Source: Caldifarciminota bacterium
Lineage (GTDB): Bacteria > Hydrothermota > Hydrothermia > B15-G9 > WFZT01
Reading direction: 5' to 3'
Assembly (NCBI GenBank): GCA_026986235.1
Contig: JALSOY010000001.1
Span: 1 to 5,920, forward strand
DNA length: 5,920 nucleotides
Part shown: in pieces, positions 1 through 5,484 of the stretch
Layout: each line of letters opens with the position of its first letter
How positions within the stretch are numbered: position 1 is the first letter of the stretch
Notes under the pieces: model-generated
Told to the model about the DNA's origin: nothing
Database searches by the model: none
Seen by the model: only the letters and a program-made list of their open reading frames with translations
Position numbers and translations under genes: made by a program

Positions 1-1148
1 AAAAACAGCCCTGCAGCCTTCAACACAAACATATTCAACGGTATGTTCTCGTTGATCTGCTCGAGTATGATGTTTGTATCAGGTTGCCAGAAGCTCTCTC
101 CCACTTCAACCACAAAGGAAAGTGCACGGGGTTTTTGAACGGTATCACCGTAGAACCAGTCATTTGCTTCTCCGTTCACAGGATAGAGGAGTTCAGCTGG
201 CCTCCCGTACTCATAGCCATTGACTACAGTCATGCGTTGTGCCATCGCCTCAAATACACCCTGGTGAGGAGTTGGCTGGTTTACATAACCCCATGGGTAG
301 ATCACAAGGTTGGAGTAAGTGTGATAGTTAATAACTATCCTGGGTCTTATTGAATCCGCGAAAATACGCATGTAATCTGTTTCCGGCTCGGAAAATGGAC
401 CTGTCCCTCTGTAGGTCTGAGACGATGGAGTGGGGGAGGAGCCAAAGTTATCGTATCCCCACATGTAACCGAAGTTTCTATTCAGGTCAACACCGTCTTC
501 ACTCTCCTCAAATCTTCCGTTGTTGTTATTGTCTCTCTTGTTTTTCCTCCACCAGCCGTCAGATGTTTCGTTGTACACATATCCGTCAGGATTTACCACA
601 GGTTCGATGTATAGCTCCCTGTTGTTTATCAACCATGTAACCACAGGGTCCCTGCCGTAGTTCTCAACCAGGTAGTGGATAAAACCGAAAACAGTGGAAA
701 CACCACCTGGCTCCCTTGCGTGTATGGCAGCATTTAAGAAAACAGCGGGCTCGTCCTCATCAACTTCAGGATTATCAGAAATTCTGATTGCCCAGAGCTC
801 CCTTCCCTCTATGGACTGACCGATGGAAAACTTTTCGGATACGATGTCGGGATACATACTGTGGAGTCTGTCAAGCTCCTGTACGGCTTCACTGTAAGTA
901 TAATAAGGGCCAAAATTGATTTTCGTTCCCGGTGCCTGTGCTTTGAGTAGTGTGAATGAATATCCCGCAAGCACATCAAGATCCTCAACGATCACATCCA
1001 CCTTCGATTTCTGTGGAAGAGTGGCTGCAAGGTCAACACCACGAGCGAGGAGTTTTTCTACATCCTCCACTCCAGATACATCCACCCTGACGAGGTATCT
1101 TGCACTCAGGGTGGAAAACACCACGAGCATAACCAGCAGTTTCTTCAT
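1..1148 (-). CDS. Secreted M14-family zinc carboxypeptidase (carboxypeptidase T-like), 3' end cut by window edge
   Basis: Predicted exported metallopeptidase that removes C-terminal residues from peptides. The frame is open from ATG at 1148 to base 1 (382 complete codons). AAAGGAG lies 6 bases before the ATG. Residues 1-16 (MKKLLVMLVVFSTLSA) form a short signal peptide. Residues 18-70 look like the propeptide-type domain of bacterial M14 enzymes. The catalytic domain starts near 82. Zinc ligands are H143 and E146 in HAREP and H276 in NYHTYSN. R145, R201 (WWRKNKR), N223-R224 (DLNRNF), Y322 and E348 (VVEVGE) match carboxypeptidase A R71, R127, N144-R145, Y248 and E270 by hand alignment, so the enzyme should be active. 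N329 falls at the specificity position (CPA Ile255); substrate preference is not inferable. Residues 206-217 form a DxNxNG...E loop, probably calcium binding. The catalytic domain appears complete; only a possible C-terminal extension is missing. Monocistronic start after a 148-base gap. Confidence 0.95.
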   Translation of the reverse strand, partial: MKKLLVMLVVFSTLSARYLVRVDVSGVEDVEKLLARGVDLAATLPQKSKVDVIVEDLDVLAGYSFTLLKAQAPGTKINFGPYYTYSEAVQELDRLHSMYPDIVSEKFSIGQSIEGRELWAIRISDNPEVDEDEPAVFLNAAIHAREPGGVSTVFGFIHYLVENYGRDPVVTWLINNRELYIEPVVNPDGYVYNETSDGWWRKNKRDNNNNGRFEESEDGVDLNRNFGYMWGYDNFGSSPTPSSQTYRGTGPFSEPETDYMRIFADSIRPRIVINYHTYSNLVIYPWGYVNQPTPHQGVFEAMAQRMTVVNGYEYGRPAELLYPVNGEANDWFYGDTVQKPRALSFVVEVGESFWQPDTNIILEQINENIPLNMFVLKAAGLF

Positions 1149-1154
1149 TTTTTA

Positions 1155-1161
1155 CTCCTTT
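1155..1161 (-). promoter_or_regulatory. Ribosome binding site of the M14 carboxypeptidase gene
   Basis: The minus strand reads AAAGGAG, then six bases (TAAAAA), then the ATG at 1148. This fixes the start and gives a complete signal peptide immediately after it. Confidence 0.8.
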
Positions 1162-1181
1162 CTGTGTAATTTGATCAGTGT

Positions 1182-1215
1182 ATTTTAATGGTGGGTTGGG
1201 TGAAATTGAAGTCAA
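1182..1215 (-). promoter_or_regulatory. Weak promoter candidate for the M14 carboxypeptidase gene
   Basis: On the minus strand TTGACT (1215-1210) matches the -35 consensus at 5 of 6 positions, and TAAAAT (1187-1182) matches the -10 at 5 of 6. They are 22 bases apart, longer than the usual 16-18. With the same -10, a 17-base spacing gives TTCAAT, a poor -35. The TAAAAT lies 33 bases before the ATG, a sensible distance for a leader carrying the AAAGGAG site. Either the -10 works with an activator or another sigma factor, or the promoter is elsewhere. Confidence 0.25.
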
Positions 1216-1237
1216 CTACATGAAAGTGTAACCATCA

Positions 1238-1251
1238 GGTATCCGGATACC
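1238..1251. repeat. Perfect 14-base palindrome in the gap between permease and carboxypeptidase
   Basis: GGTATCCGGATACC is its own reverse complement. It lies 87 bases before the carboxypeptidase ATG and 46 bases past the permease stop. As a hairpin it could form only 5 pairs with a CCGG loop and is not followed by a T run on the minus strand (next bases TGATGGTTAC), so an intrinsic terminator is unlikely. A dimeric regulator operator or an attenuating structure is possible; the function is unknown. Confidence 0.5.
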
Positions 1252-1296
1252 CCCTTGTTTTCATTATTTGAAAGTGATGTACTTTTTACGAAATTA

Positions 1297-2067
1297 TCAA
1301 TAATGGCCGAGTATGCCCTTCTTTCTGGCATAAAACTCGAATCTCGAGAATATGAAAAGACCGGCGAGAAAGTAGAGGAGGAAATTGAGGTAAAGAATCA
1401 AGAGATCCTGTAGAGGGAGCTTGTAGAATGGAACACCACGGGTCATATTCAACTTAATCAGGTGATTCCCGAGAGTTAAAGGCAGGATCTTTGCAGCGGG
1501 ATACTTTTCCACGGGTATCATGATAAAAAGGACCATCAGAAATTGTAGGATCTGAAAAAAAGACTGGATCCTTTTGTACACCAGGGCAATGCCACCGGAG
1601 ATAAAGCCAATTCCATAGACACCTCCAATAGTGGGGATAAAGAGGATCAGAAGAGTTATGAGGTCAATGTGAAGCCACCTGCCTGTTGTGAGCATCATCA
1701 AAAATACTACAGGTATTTCAAGGAGAGACGAAATGATGAAGTCAGAAATGACAATGAAAATTGCAATCGTGTTGAATCCCACAGGAGACATGTATAGCTG
1801 CTCAAGTGTTCCCGTGCTCGATTCGCTCATAATTCCCCAGGATAATCGAGAATAGGCTGCGATGGCAAAAGTCCACAGAAAAAATCCCACTATAATGCTC
1901 TCAAGGTTCTCGGAGTAGTCTGGATTGCCCATGCCTATGGTTCTGTAACCGATAAAAATGAGGAAAAAGATGATATAAATCGTTATCAGGGACGAGATAA
2001 AATTCATGGGGTATCTTCTGGTGGTCGTCCACTCCTTTTTTAATACGGAAAGAAATACCCTGAGCAC
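1297..2067 (-). CDS. ABC-2 type transporter permease
   Basis: Membrane subunit of the exporter whose ATPase is encoded immediately upstream. The protein has 256 residues with about six hydrophobic spans, near 22-40, 57-74, 100-126, 135-160, 168-186 and 222-240, the usual ABC-2 layout. A charged amphipathic start (LKKEWTTTRRYP) precedes the first span, and the sequence SESSTGTLEQLYMSP (81-95) after span 2 is the conserved cytoplasmic motif of this permease family. The C-terminus is short and basic (ARKKGILGHY). The start is GTG at 2067, with GGAGG about 8 bases upstream and one base after the ATPase stop, so the two subunits are translationally coupled. It is the last gene of the operon; no strong terminator follows. 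The substrate (lipid, peptide, antibiotic) cannot be read from the sequence. Confidence 0.93.
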   Translation of the reverse strand: MLRVFLSVLKKEWTTTRRYPMNFISSLITIYIIFFLIFIGYRTIGMGNPDYSENLESIIVGFFLWTFAIAAYSRLSWGIMSESSTGTLEQLYMSPVGFNTIAIFIVISDFIISSLLEIPVVFLMMLTTGRWLHIDLITLLILFIPTIGGVYGIGFISGGIALVYKRIQSFFQILQFLMVLFIMIPVEKYPAAKILPLTLGNHLIKLNMTRGVPFYKLPLQDLLILYLNFLLYFLAGLFIFSRFEFYARKKGILGHY

Positions 2068-2068
2068 T

Positions 2069-3001
2069 TTAGCTCCCTCCCTTCACGAGCTCGATATACA
2101 CCCTTTCAAAATCGGGCTCCATGGATTTTAGTGATTTGATAACAACATCGTGCACCTTTAAAAGGTCCATAAGATCGTAAAGCTCGTTGGGTTCCCTGAA
2201 CTCTACGATAAAGCTCCTCCTGTTGAAAATAACATTTAAAAATCTACCTTTAAGCTGGTTCTGGAGATCAGGTGACAGGCTGTTCTCGTACTCAACCCTG
2301 TAAGCTATGGTCTTAAAGAGGTCCTTGAGATTTGAAATACTATCGTTGGCGATGATTTTTCCGTTTTTCAGGATAATAACACGCTCGCAAACTTCTTCAA
2401 CAACCTTCATATCGTGGCTTGAGAGGAGGACGGTTTTATTCTCCTGCGTTACAAGCTCCTTTAAAGTTTTTCTCAGATTCAGGGAAGATTCCACATCGAG
2501 GCCGAGTGTGGGCTCGTCGAGGAAAAGTACAGGTGTTTCCCTGATAAAGGCCACGGCCACCGCCACCCTCTGCTGGAACCCTCTTGAAAGAAGTCTAACC
2601 TGGTCGTTTTCCCTCTTTATGAGGTGAAACTTTTCCATAAGATAATCTGCCCGTTTTCTGGCCCTTTGGGGATCTATTCCCTGGATACCGGCAAAAAATT
2701 CGAGATTTTCACGGACGGTGAGCCTCCAGTAAACATTTCTGTTCCCCTCTAAAACTGCGGCAATGTATCTATAAATCCACCTATCCTTGGGTCTGACCCT
2801 ACGATCCGCAATATAGATACTTCCACCGTCCGGGATGAGAAGTCCCAGGATACTCTTTATGGTGGTTGTCTTCCCTGCACCGTTGGGACCGAGAATGCCG
2901 ACTATCTCTCCCTTTTTCACCTCAAACGAGATATTATCAACTGCCCTGATCTCTCGTCCCTTGCTCCTGTATATCTTTGTCAGGTTCTCTACCCGTATCA
3001 T
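2069..3001 (-). CDS. ABC transporter ATP-binding protein, partner of the ABC-2 permease
   Basis: Cytoplasmic ATPase powering the neighbouring permease. In its 310 residues: Walker A GPNGAGKTT (38-46), a Q-loop region with Glu at 85 (VLEGNRNVYWRLT) where Gln is usual, ABC signature LSRGFQQR (138-145), Walker B plus catalytic Glu VLFLDEPTLGLD (158-169) and switch His H196 (SSHD). The C-terminal 80 residues form the extra domain common in drug or antibiotic ABC-2 ATPases. The Glu and the LSRGFQQR form are, as I recall, usual in this subfamily, so they do not suggest loss of function. The start ATG at 3001 gives the standard MIRVENLTKIY opening but lies 65 bases inside the upstream gene in another frame and has no visible Shine-Dalgarno, so translation probably depends on ribosomes finishing that gene. 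Confidence 0.95.
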   Translation of the reverse strand: MIRVENLTKIYRSKGREIRAVDNISFEVKKGEIVGILGPNGAGKTTTIKSILGLLIPDGGSIYIADRRVRPKDRWIYRYIAAVLEGNRNVYWRLTVRENLEFFAGIQGIDPQRARKRADYLMEKFHLIKRENDQVRLLSRGFQQRVAVAVAFIRETPVLFLDEPTLGLDVESSLNLRKTLKELVTQENKTVLLSSHDMKVVEEVCERVIILKNGKIIANDSISNLKDLFKTIAYRVEYENSLSPDLQNQLKGRFLNVIFNRRSFIVEFREPNELYDLMDLLKVHDVVIKSLKSMEPDFERVYIELVKGGS

Positions 3002-3707
3002 AAATGAGAACTGTACCGGCTTTAGCCGATATGTTGATCACTGCAGGAGCCCCGCTCCCTGCTATAAGATTCGAGAGCCACTTCTTCCTGCCAGCCTCGA
3101 CAGTTATCCTTCCTTCTCGCTCCTTTAAGTTGTAAATACTCCTGAGCGAACGGGGCAATCCAATTTTTAGCGATCCAAGTTTACTGGAAACATTCAGAAC
3201 TTTCAATCGACTGGTCAGTCGAATATCTGAGTTACCTCCTTGATTTGATATGTTCACTATTCTTGAGTCAACGGATAGTGAAATAATGGAGTCAAGGATA
3301 GAAAGGTTAAAAACATCCGCCTTCAGGTTGCCCCGGACCTCACTATGATTGGATTTAATTGAGTATGCAACGAGAGATGGGATATGAATTTCGAAATCTC
3401 CCCTCAATTCCACACTGTCATCTGATAACCTGTAATCCCCGGATCCCCTGATGCTGATGGAATCGGATTCTGTATTTCTGAAGACCACTCTTCCTTCTGA
3501 AATGCGAAATCCGTACCCCTTTTTCTTCGCAGGCACACTGACATCGATAATTCCGTGTTTCTCGTCTTCCCGCTTTTCCTCTCTCTCAACATGGATCCCG
3601 CTGATTTTTAAGGGTTTAACCCTTTTCTCCTCCTTTATTTTTTTATATGCCTCATCAACGGTAATTTTCTTTTCCGCAAGCTGCTTCAATACTTCTCGTA
3701 CATCCAT
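2937..3707 (-). CDS. Toastrack (DUF4097/YvlB-like) beta-repeat protein with N-terminal SHOCT-like hairpin
   Basis: Predicted soluble protein of 256 residues; no signal peptide or membrane span is visible, so it is probably cytoplasmic or peripheral. Residues 2-25 (VREVLKQLAEKKITVDEA...) are a short helical hairpin shared with both upstream proteins. A charged linker (26-52) follows. Residues about 67-236 are repeated short beta strands (VVFRN..SDSISIRGSGDY, FEIHIPS, DVFNLSILDSI, IRLTSRLKVLNVSS, GSLKIGLP, INISAKAGTVLIYD), typical of the DUF4097 beta-solenoid. Known relatives such as Bacillus YvlB and enterococcal LiaX join the same two parts and act in envelope stress; that role here is inference. 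The start ATG at 3707 has GGAG 7 bases upstream and lies 4 bases after the preceding stop. The last 20 residues (DTGREPDKDIQEQGTRDQGS) are hydrophilic and lie in the overlap with the ATPase gene, after the natural end of the beta fold. Confidence 0.85.
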   Translation of the reverse strand: MDVREVLKQLAEKKITVDEAYKKIKEEKRVKPLKISGIHVEREEKREDEKHGIIDVSVPAKKKGYGFRISEGRVVFRNTESDSISIRGSGDYRLSDDSVELRGDFEIHIPSLVAYSIKSNHSEVRGNLKADVFNLSILDSIISLSVDSRIVNISNQGGNSDIRLTSRLKVLNVSSKLGSLKIGLPRSLRSIYNLKEREGRITVEAGRKKWLSNLIAGSGAPAVINISAKAGTVLIYDTGREPDKDIQEQGTRDQGS

Positions 3708-3711
3708 CCTG

Positions 3712-4062
3712 CTACTCCACTGAGATTTTTATGATATCTCCTTCTTCGGTTTTGACATCAAGGTATTCTCCCACTTCGGTTCCGATTTCTTCGACAAACT
3801 GGCTGACATCGAACTCCATGTCTTCCCCCAGACCTATGTTGTGAAATTTCTTGGGTATAAATTTCTTTGCAAACTTGATGAGTTTCAACGGGATTCTGAT
3901 ATTGACTTCATCGCCATCCGGGGAGAGCACATATATACGCAAAACCTTACCCTTCTTCTTTTCCTTTGCGTCAAGTGCCTCTATCAGCTTTGCCCCTTCA
4001 TCAGGGGAGAGCTTCCCCTCCTCTACCATTTTCAAGATTCTTTTGATTTCGTCTTCAAACAT
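3712..4062 (-). CDS. Small SHOCT-like (YvlB/LiaX N-terminal-type) cytoplasmic protein
   Basis: A 116-residue protein without signal peptide or membrane span. Residues 4-30 (DEIKRILKMVEEGKLSPDEGAKL...) are the helical hairpin also found at the end of the preceding protein and at the start of the next. A lysine-rich linker (33-39) leads to a small alpha/beta part: strands LRIYVLSP and EVNIRIPLKL (41-61), a basic amphipathic helix KLIKFAKKFIPKKF (60-73), then acidic EVGEYLDVKTEEGDIIKISVE at the C-terminus. This arrangement is typical of small proteins that accompany DUF4097 proteins in bacterial genomes. The basic helix might touch membranes, but that is only a guess. Start ATG at 4062 follows a strong AAAGGAGG and is one base after the DUF2089 stop. 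Role inferred: adaptor between regulator and Toastrack protein. Confidence 0.82.
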   Translation of the reverse strand: MFEDEIKRILKMVEEGKLSPDEGAKLIEALDAKEKKKGKVLRIYVLSPDGDEVNIRIPLKLIKFAKKFIPKKFHNIGLGEDMEFDVSQFVEEIGTEVGEYLDVKTEEGDIIKISVE

Positions 4063-4063
4063 A

Positions 4064-4426
4064 TTACTTCCCTCCTTTTAAGAGTTTAATGGCCTCTTCG
4101 GCGCTTATTTCCCCGGAATCGAGAAGGTCAAGTACATCTTTTATGTCCGATTTTTCCCCCGTTTCATACCCGAGGGCCCTTAACAGTTGATCCAGCTTTT
4201 GACGGGCTGTTGGATGGGATACGCCAAGAGCTTTGGCTATAACAGAGAGGTTTCCCCTGCTTTTTAAAAACAACCTTAGAAAGTTAAGGTTTTCCTCATC
4301 CAGCCCGCAGAACTCACAGGAGTCAAAGTTACCACGGATAACAGTCCCGCAACTATTACACCTGTACTCTACCGTCCTGAGCTTCCCACCACATACGGGG
4401 CATGTTGTAAGAGATTTTTTCATCAT
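4064..4426 (-). CDS. DUF2089-family zinc-ribbon/helix-turn-helix regulator
   Basis: Probable cytoplasmic DNA-binding regulator and first gene of the ABC operon. The 120 residues carry three CxxC pairs: CPVC (9/12), CNSC (23/26) and CEFC (37/40), forming a zinc ribbon plus a third pair. Next comes a helix-turn-helix (about 46-85: FLRLFLKSRGNLSVIAKALG, VSHPTARQKLDQLLRALGY), whose 'RGNL..IAKALGVS..TARQKL' pattern matches DUF2089. A C-terminal hairpin follows (94-116: SDIKDVLDLLDSGEISAEEA...). I start at the first of two adjacent ATGs (4426). The frame stays open to a TTG at 4462, but that codon lies in the -35 box and lacks a Shine-Dalgarno. No ribosome binding site precedes 4426, in keeping with a leaderless message. 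Inverted repeats over the promoter suggest autoregulation. The signal sensed is unknown. Confidence 0.9.
   Translation of the reverse strand: MMKKSLTTCPVCGGKLRTVEYRCNSCGTVIRGNFDSCEFCGLDEENLNFLRLFLKSRGNLSVIAKALGVSHPTARQKLDQLLRALGYETGEKSDIKDVLDLLDSGEISAEEAIKLLKGGK
4071..4078 (-). promoter_or_regulatory. Strong ribosome binding site of the small SHOCT-like gene
   Basis: AAAGGAGG on the minus strand, 8 bases before the ATG at 4062. It sits inside the final codons of the DUF2089 gene. It contrasts with the absence of any such site before the DUF2089 start, which suggests the second protein is made in larger amounts than the first. Confidence 0.85.
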
Positions 4427-4427
4427 A

Positions 4428-4478
4428 CAAAAAATTTTAAAAGTTTTTTGAAAAATTTTCAACTGGAATTTTAAATTC
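4428..4478. repeat. Three AT-rich inverted repeats over the operon promoter
   Basis: Minus-strand order: GAATTT-A-AAATTC (4478-4466), TTGAAAA-T-TTTTCAA (4462-4448), and CAAAAAA (4450-4444) paired with TTTTTTG (4434-4428) around a 9-base centre. All arms match perfectly. Centres are at 4472, 4455 and 4439, so 17 and 16 bases apart. They flank or cover the -35, the -10 and the start point. They may be operators for the DUF2089 protein or another regulator; low sequence complexity makes chance symmetry possible. Confidence 0.4.
4434..4462 (-). promoter_or_regulatory. Sigma70-like promoter of the DUF2089-SHOCT-Toastrack-ABC operon, likely leaderless
   Basis: On the minus strand TTGAAA (4462-4457) is separated by exactly 17 bases from TAAAAT (4439-4434); each box matches consensus at 5 of 6 positions. 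The expected start point, 6-8 bases past the -10, is G4428 to A4426, and A4426 is the first base of the ATG. The leader would be 0-2 bases long, which fits the absence of a Shine-Dalgarno. The region is very AT-rich, so chance matches are a real concern, but the spacing and position argue for it. Confidence 0.6.
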
Positions 4479-4493
4479 TTGAAATGAGAGGTT

Positions 4494-4516
4494 AAAAAAT
4501 TTCCTCCTGTCGGGAG
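4494..4516 (-). terminator. Weak intrinsic terminator candidate after the DUF554 gene
   Basis: Directly after the TAA of the DUF554 gene the minus strand can pair CTCC (4516-4513) with GGAG (4507-4504) around the loop CGACA, followed by GAAA and six T's (4499-4494). A 4-pair stem is short and the T run starts 4 bases late, so termination would be partial. The position between two transcription units is what favours it. AGGAGG here also resembles a ribosome binding site, but no ATG, GTG or TTG follows at a usable distance. Confidence 0.3.
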
Positions 4517-5203
4517 TTAAATCAGGGTGGCAATCCAGTCAAGCAGGATGACGACAACGAGGCCGGGCAGGAAATTACCGGGTTTCAGGTCCCTGATTTC
4601 AAGGAGTCTGAGTCCGAGGGCAATTATTATTAGACCTCCCACAGATGTGAAGTCCTGAATAAAGGGGGACTTTGTCAGAAACAGGAAGTGGGAACTCAAA
4701 AGGGTAAGGCCACCCTGAATAACCAGTACTGCCGGAGCGGAGAAGATCACCCCGACTCCCATGGCTGAGGCGAGTGCCAGGGAAGAAATGCCGTCGAGCA
4801 TCGATTTGGCAAATAAAAGCTCATGGTTACCATTCAGTCCGTCCTGAATACATCCAAGTATCGTCATGGGTCCCACCGTGAAAAGTAGAGTTGAGGTAAC
4901 AAATCCTGTTACAAAGTCCTTTCTGTCCTCCGATGCAAACCTCCTTTTCAATCTGTCTGCAAATTTTTCAAGGTATTCCTCAATACCAAGGATTTCACCT
5001 GTTACTCCACCAAATGCTATGGAGCCTATTACTACAAGAATATATTTCACCTCAAAGGCCATCTTCATGCCTATGAGAATCGTGACAAGACCTATACCCT
5101 CCATGACCTTTCTATGTATCCTGTCAGGGAGTCTGTCGCCTATCACCGTTCCTGTCGTGCTTCCTATTAAAACGGTGATCGTGTTTACAACCGTTCCTAT
5201 CAT
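4517..5203 (-). CDS. DUF554 family membrane protein (YdfK/YqgA-like)
   Basis: Integral membrane protein of 228 residues, a usual length for the family. It begins MIGTVVNTITVLIGSTTGTVIGDRLPDRI, the recognisable DUF554 opening. Other family landmarks are the hydrophobic stretch GLVTILIGMKMAF (38-50), GEILGIEEYLEK (69-80), GPMTILGCIQDGLNGN (111-126) and KSMLDGISSLALASAMGVGV (133-152). Hydrophobic spans fall near 5-22, 36-48, 54-72, 101-117, 136-172, 187-201 and 211-227. A charged loop (82-96) separates the two halves. The molecular function of DUF554 is not established, although a transport role is often assumed. Its ATG overlaps the stop of the gene before it in ATGA, so translation is coupled. 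The only purine motif upstream is GAGG at 4 bases, which is too close to be strong. Confidence 0.93.
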   Translation of the reverse strand: MIGTVVNTITVLIGSTTGTVIGDRLPDRIHRKVMEGIGLVTILIGMKMAFEVKYILVVIGSIAFGGVTGEILGIEEYLEKFADRLKRRFASEDRKDFVTGFVTSTLLFTVGPMTILGCIQDGLNGNHELLFAKSMLDGISSLALASAMGVGVIFSAPAVLVIQGGLTLLSSHFLFLTKSPFIQDFTSVGGLIIIALGLRLLEIRDLKPGNFLPGLVVVILLDWIATLI

Positions 5204-5484
5204 GTTGCCTCAGCTACCAGAATTCCGAGGATATCGTAAATTAAGTCCCTGTAACTGAACCCTGTTTTCCTGATAGTGAGATCAACGATCTCCTTTATTA
5301 GACCTGCAGAAAGGGTCATATACCTCGAGGTCTCTTTTGAGCCACCATTCACACAGGTAAAGTTGTAAATGGTGAAAGAAACTGAAAAGTGAAGTGCTTT
5401 ATCCCGGGCGAACCATGGATCTTTCATGGGGAAAATGGAAGAGAAAAAAACTATTGAAATCAAAATATTAACGGCAGATCTCAC
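5200..5484 (-). CDS. Small exported or membrane protein with DK..H motif (YfiM/VanZ-like)
   Basis: I call a 94-residue protein from GTG at 5484. Residues 1-20 (V/MRSAVNILISIVFFSSIFPM) look like a signal peptide or membrane anchor. Then come WFARDKALHFSVSF (24-37), GLIKEIVDL (61-69) and YRDLIYDILGILV (78-90). The conserved D28, K29, H32, K64, E65, D68, D80, D84 and G87 follow the pattern of small YfiM-type (DUF2279) and VanZ-like proteins; the function is unknown. Evidence for the start: GGAG at 5495-5492 lies 7 bases before this GTG. An ATG at 5517 in the same frame would add 11 residues, overlap the upstream gene by 50 bases and break the signal peptide. From the GTG the overlap with the nitrilase gene is 17 bases; the stop overlaps the DUF554 start by 4. 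Confidence 0.7.
   Translation of the reverse strand: MRSAVNILISIVFFSSIFPMKDPWFARDKALHFSVSFTIYNFTCVNGGSKETSRYMTLSAGLIKEIVDLTIRKTGFSYRDLIYDILGILVAEAT

Noticed and set aside
84..1188. Plus-strand open frames at 84-353, 350-640 and 916-1188
   Set aside because: They lie antisense to the M14 carboxypeptidase, have no domain-like sequence and are explained by the coding strand composition.
1033..1215. Minus-strand frame of 60 codons at 1033-1215
   Set aside because: Out of frame with the carboxypeptidase start, whose signal peptide and AAAGGAG site are convincing; it has no ribosome site and no recognisable content.
1271..1285. Hairpin AAAGT-loop-ACTTT after the permease stop as operon terminator
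   Set aside because: Five pairs, four of them A-T, and no T run follows on the minus strand; no stronger terminator is visible, so the 3' end of this operon remains undefined.
2307..4451. Plus-strand frames opposite the ABC, Toastrack, SHOCT and DUF2089 genes, and the minus-strand frame 3404-3592
   Set aside because: All are shadows of well-supported genes with clear domains; none has a plausible start context or protein-like pattern.
4427..4462. Extension of the DUF2089 protein to a TTG at 4462
   Set aside because: The TTG is part of the candidate -35 box, has no Shine-Dalgarno, and the added residues (MKIFQKTFKIFC) come from low-complexity AT-rich DNA and lie outside the family fold.
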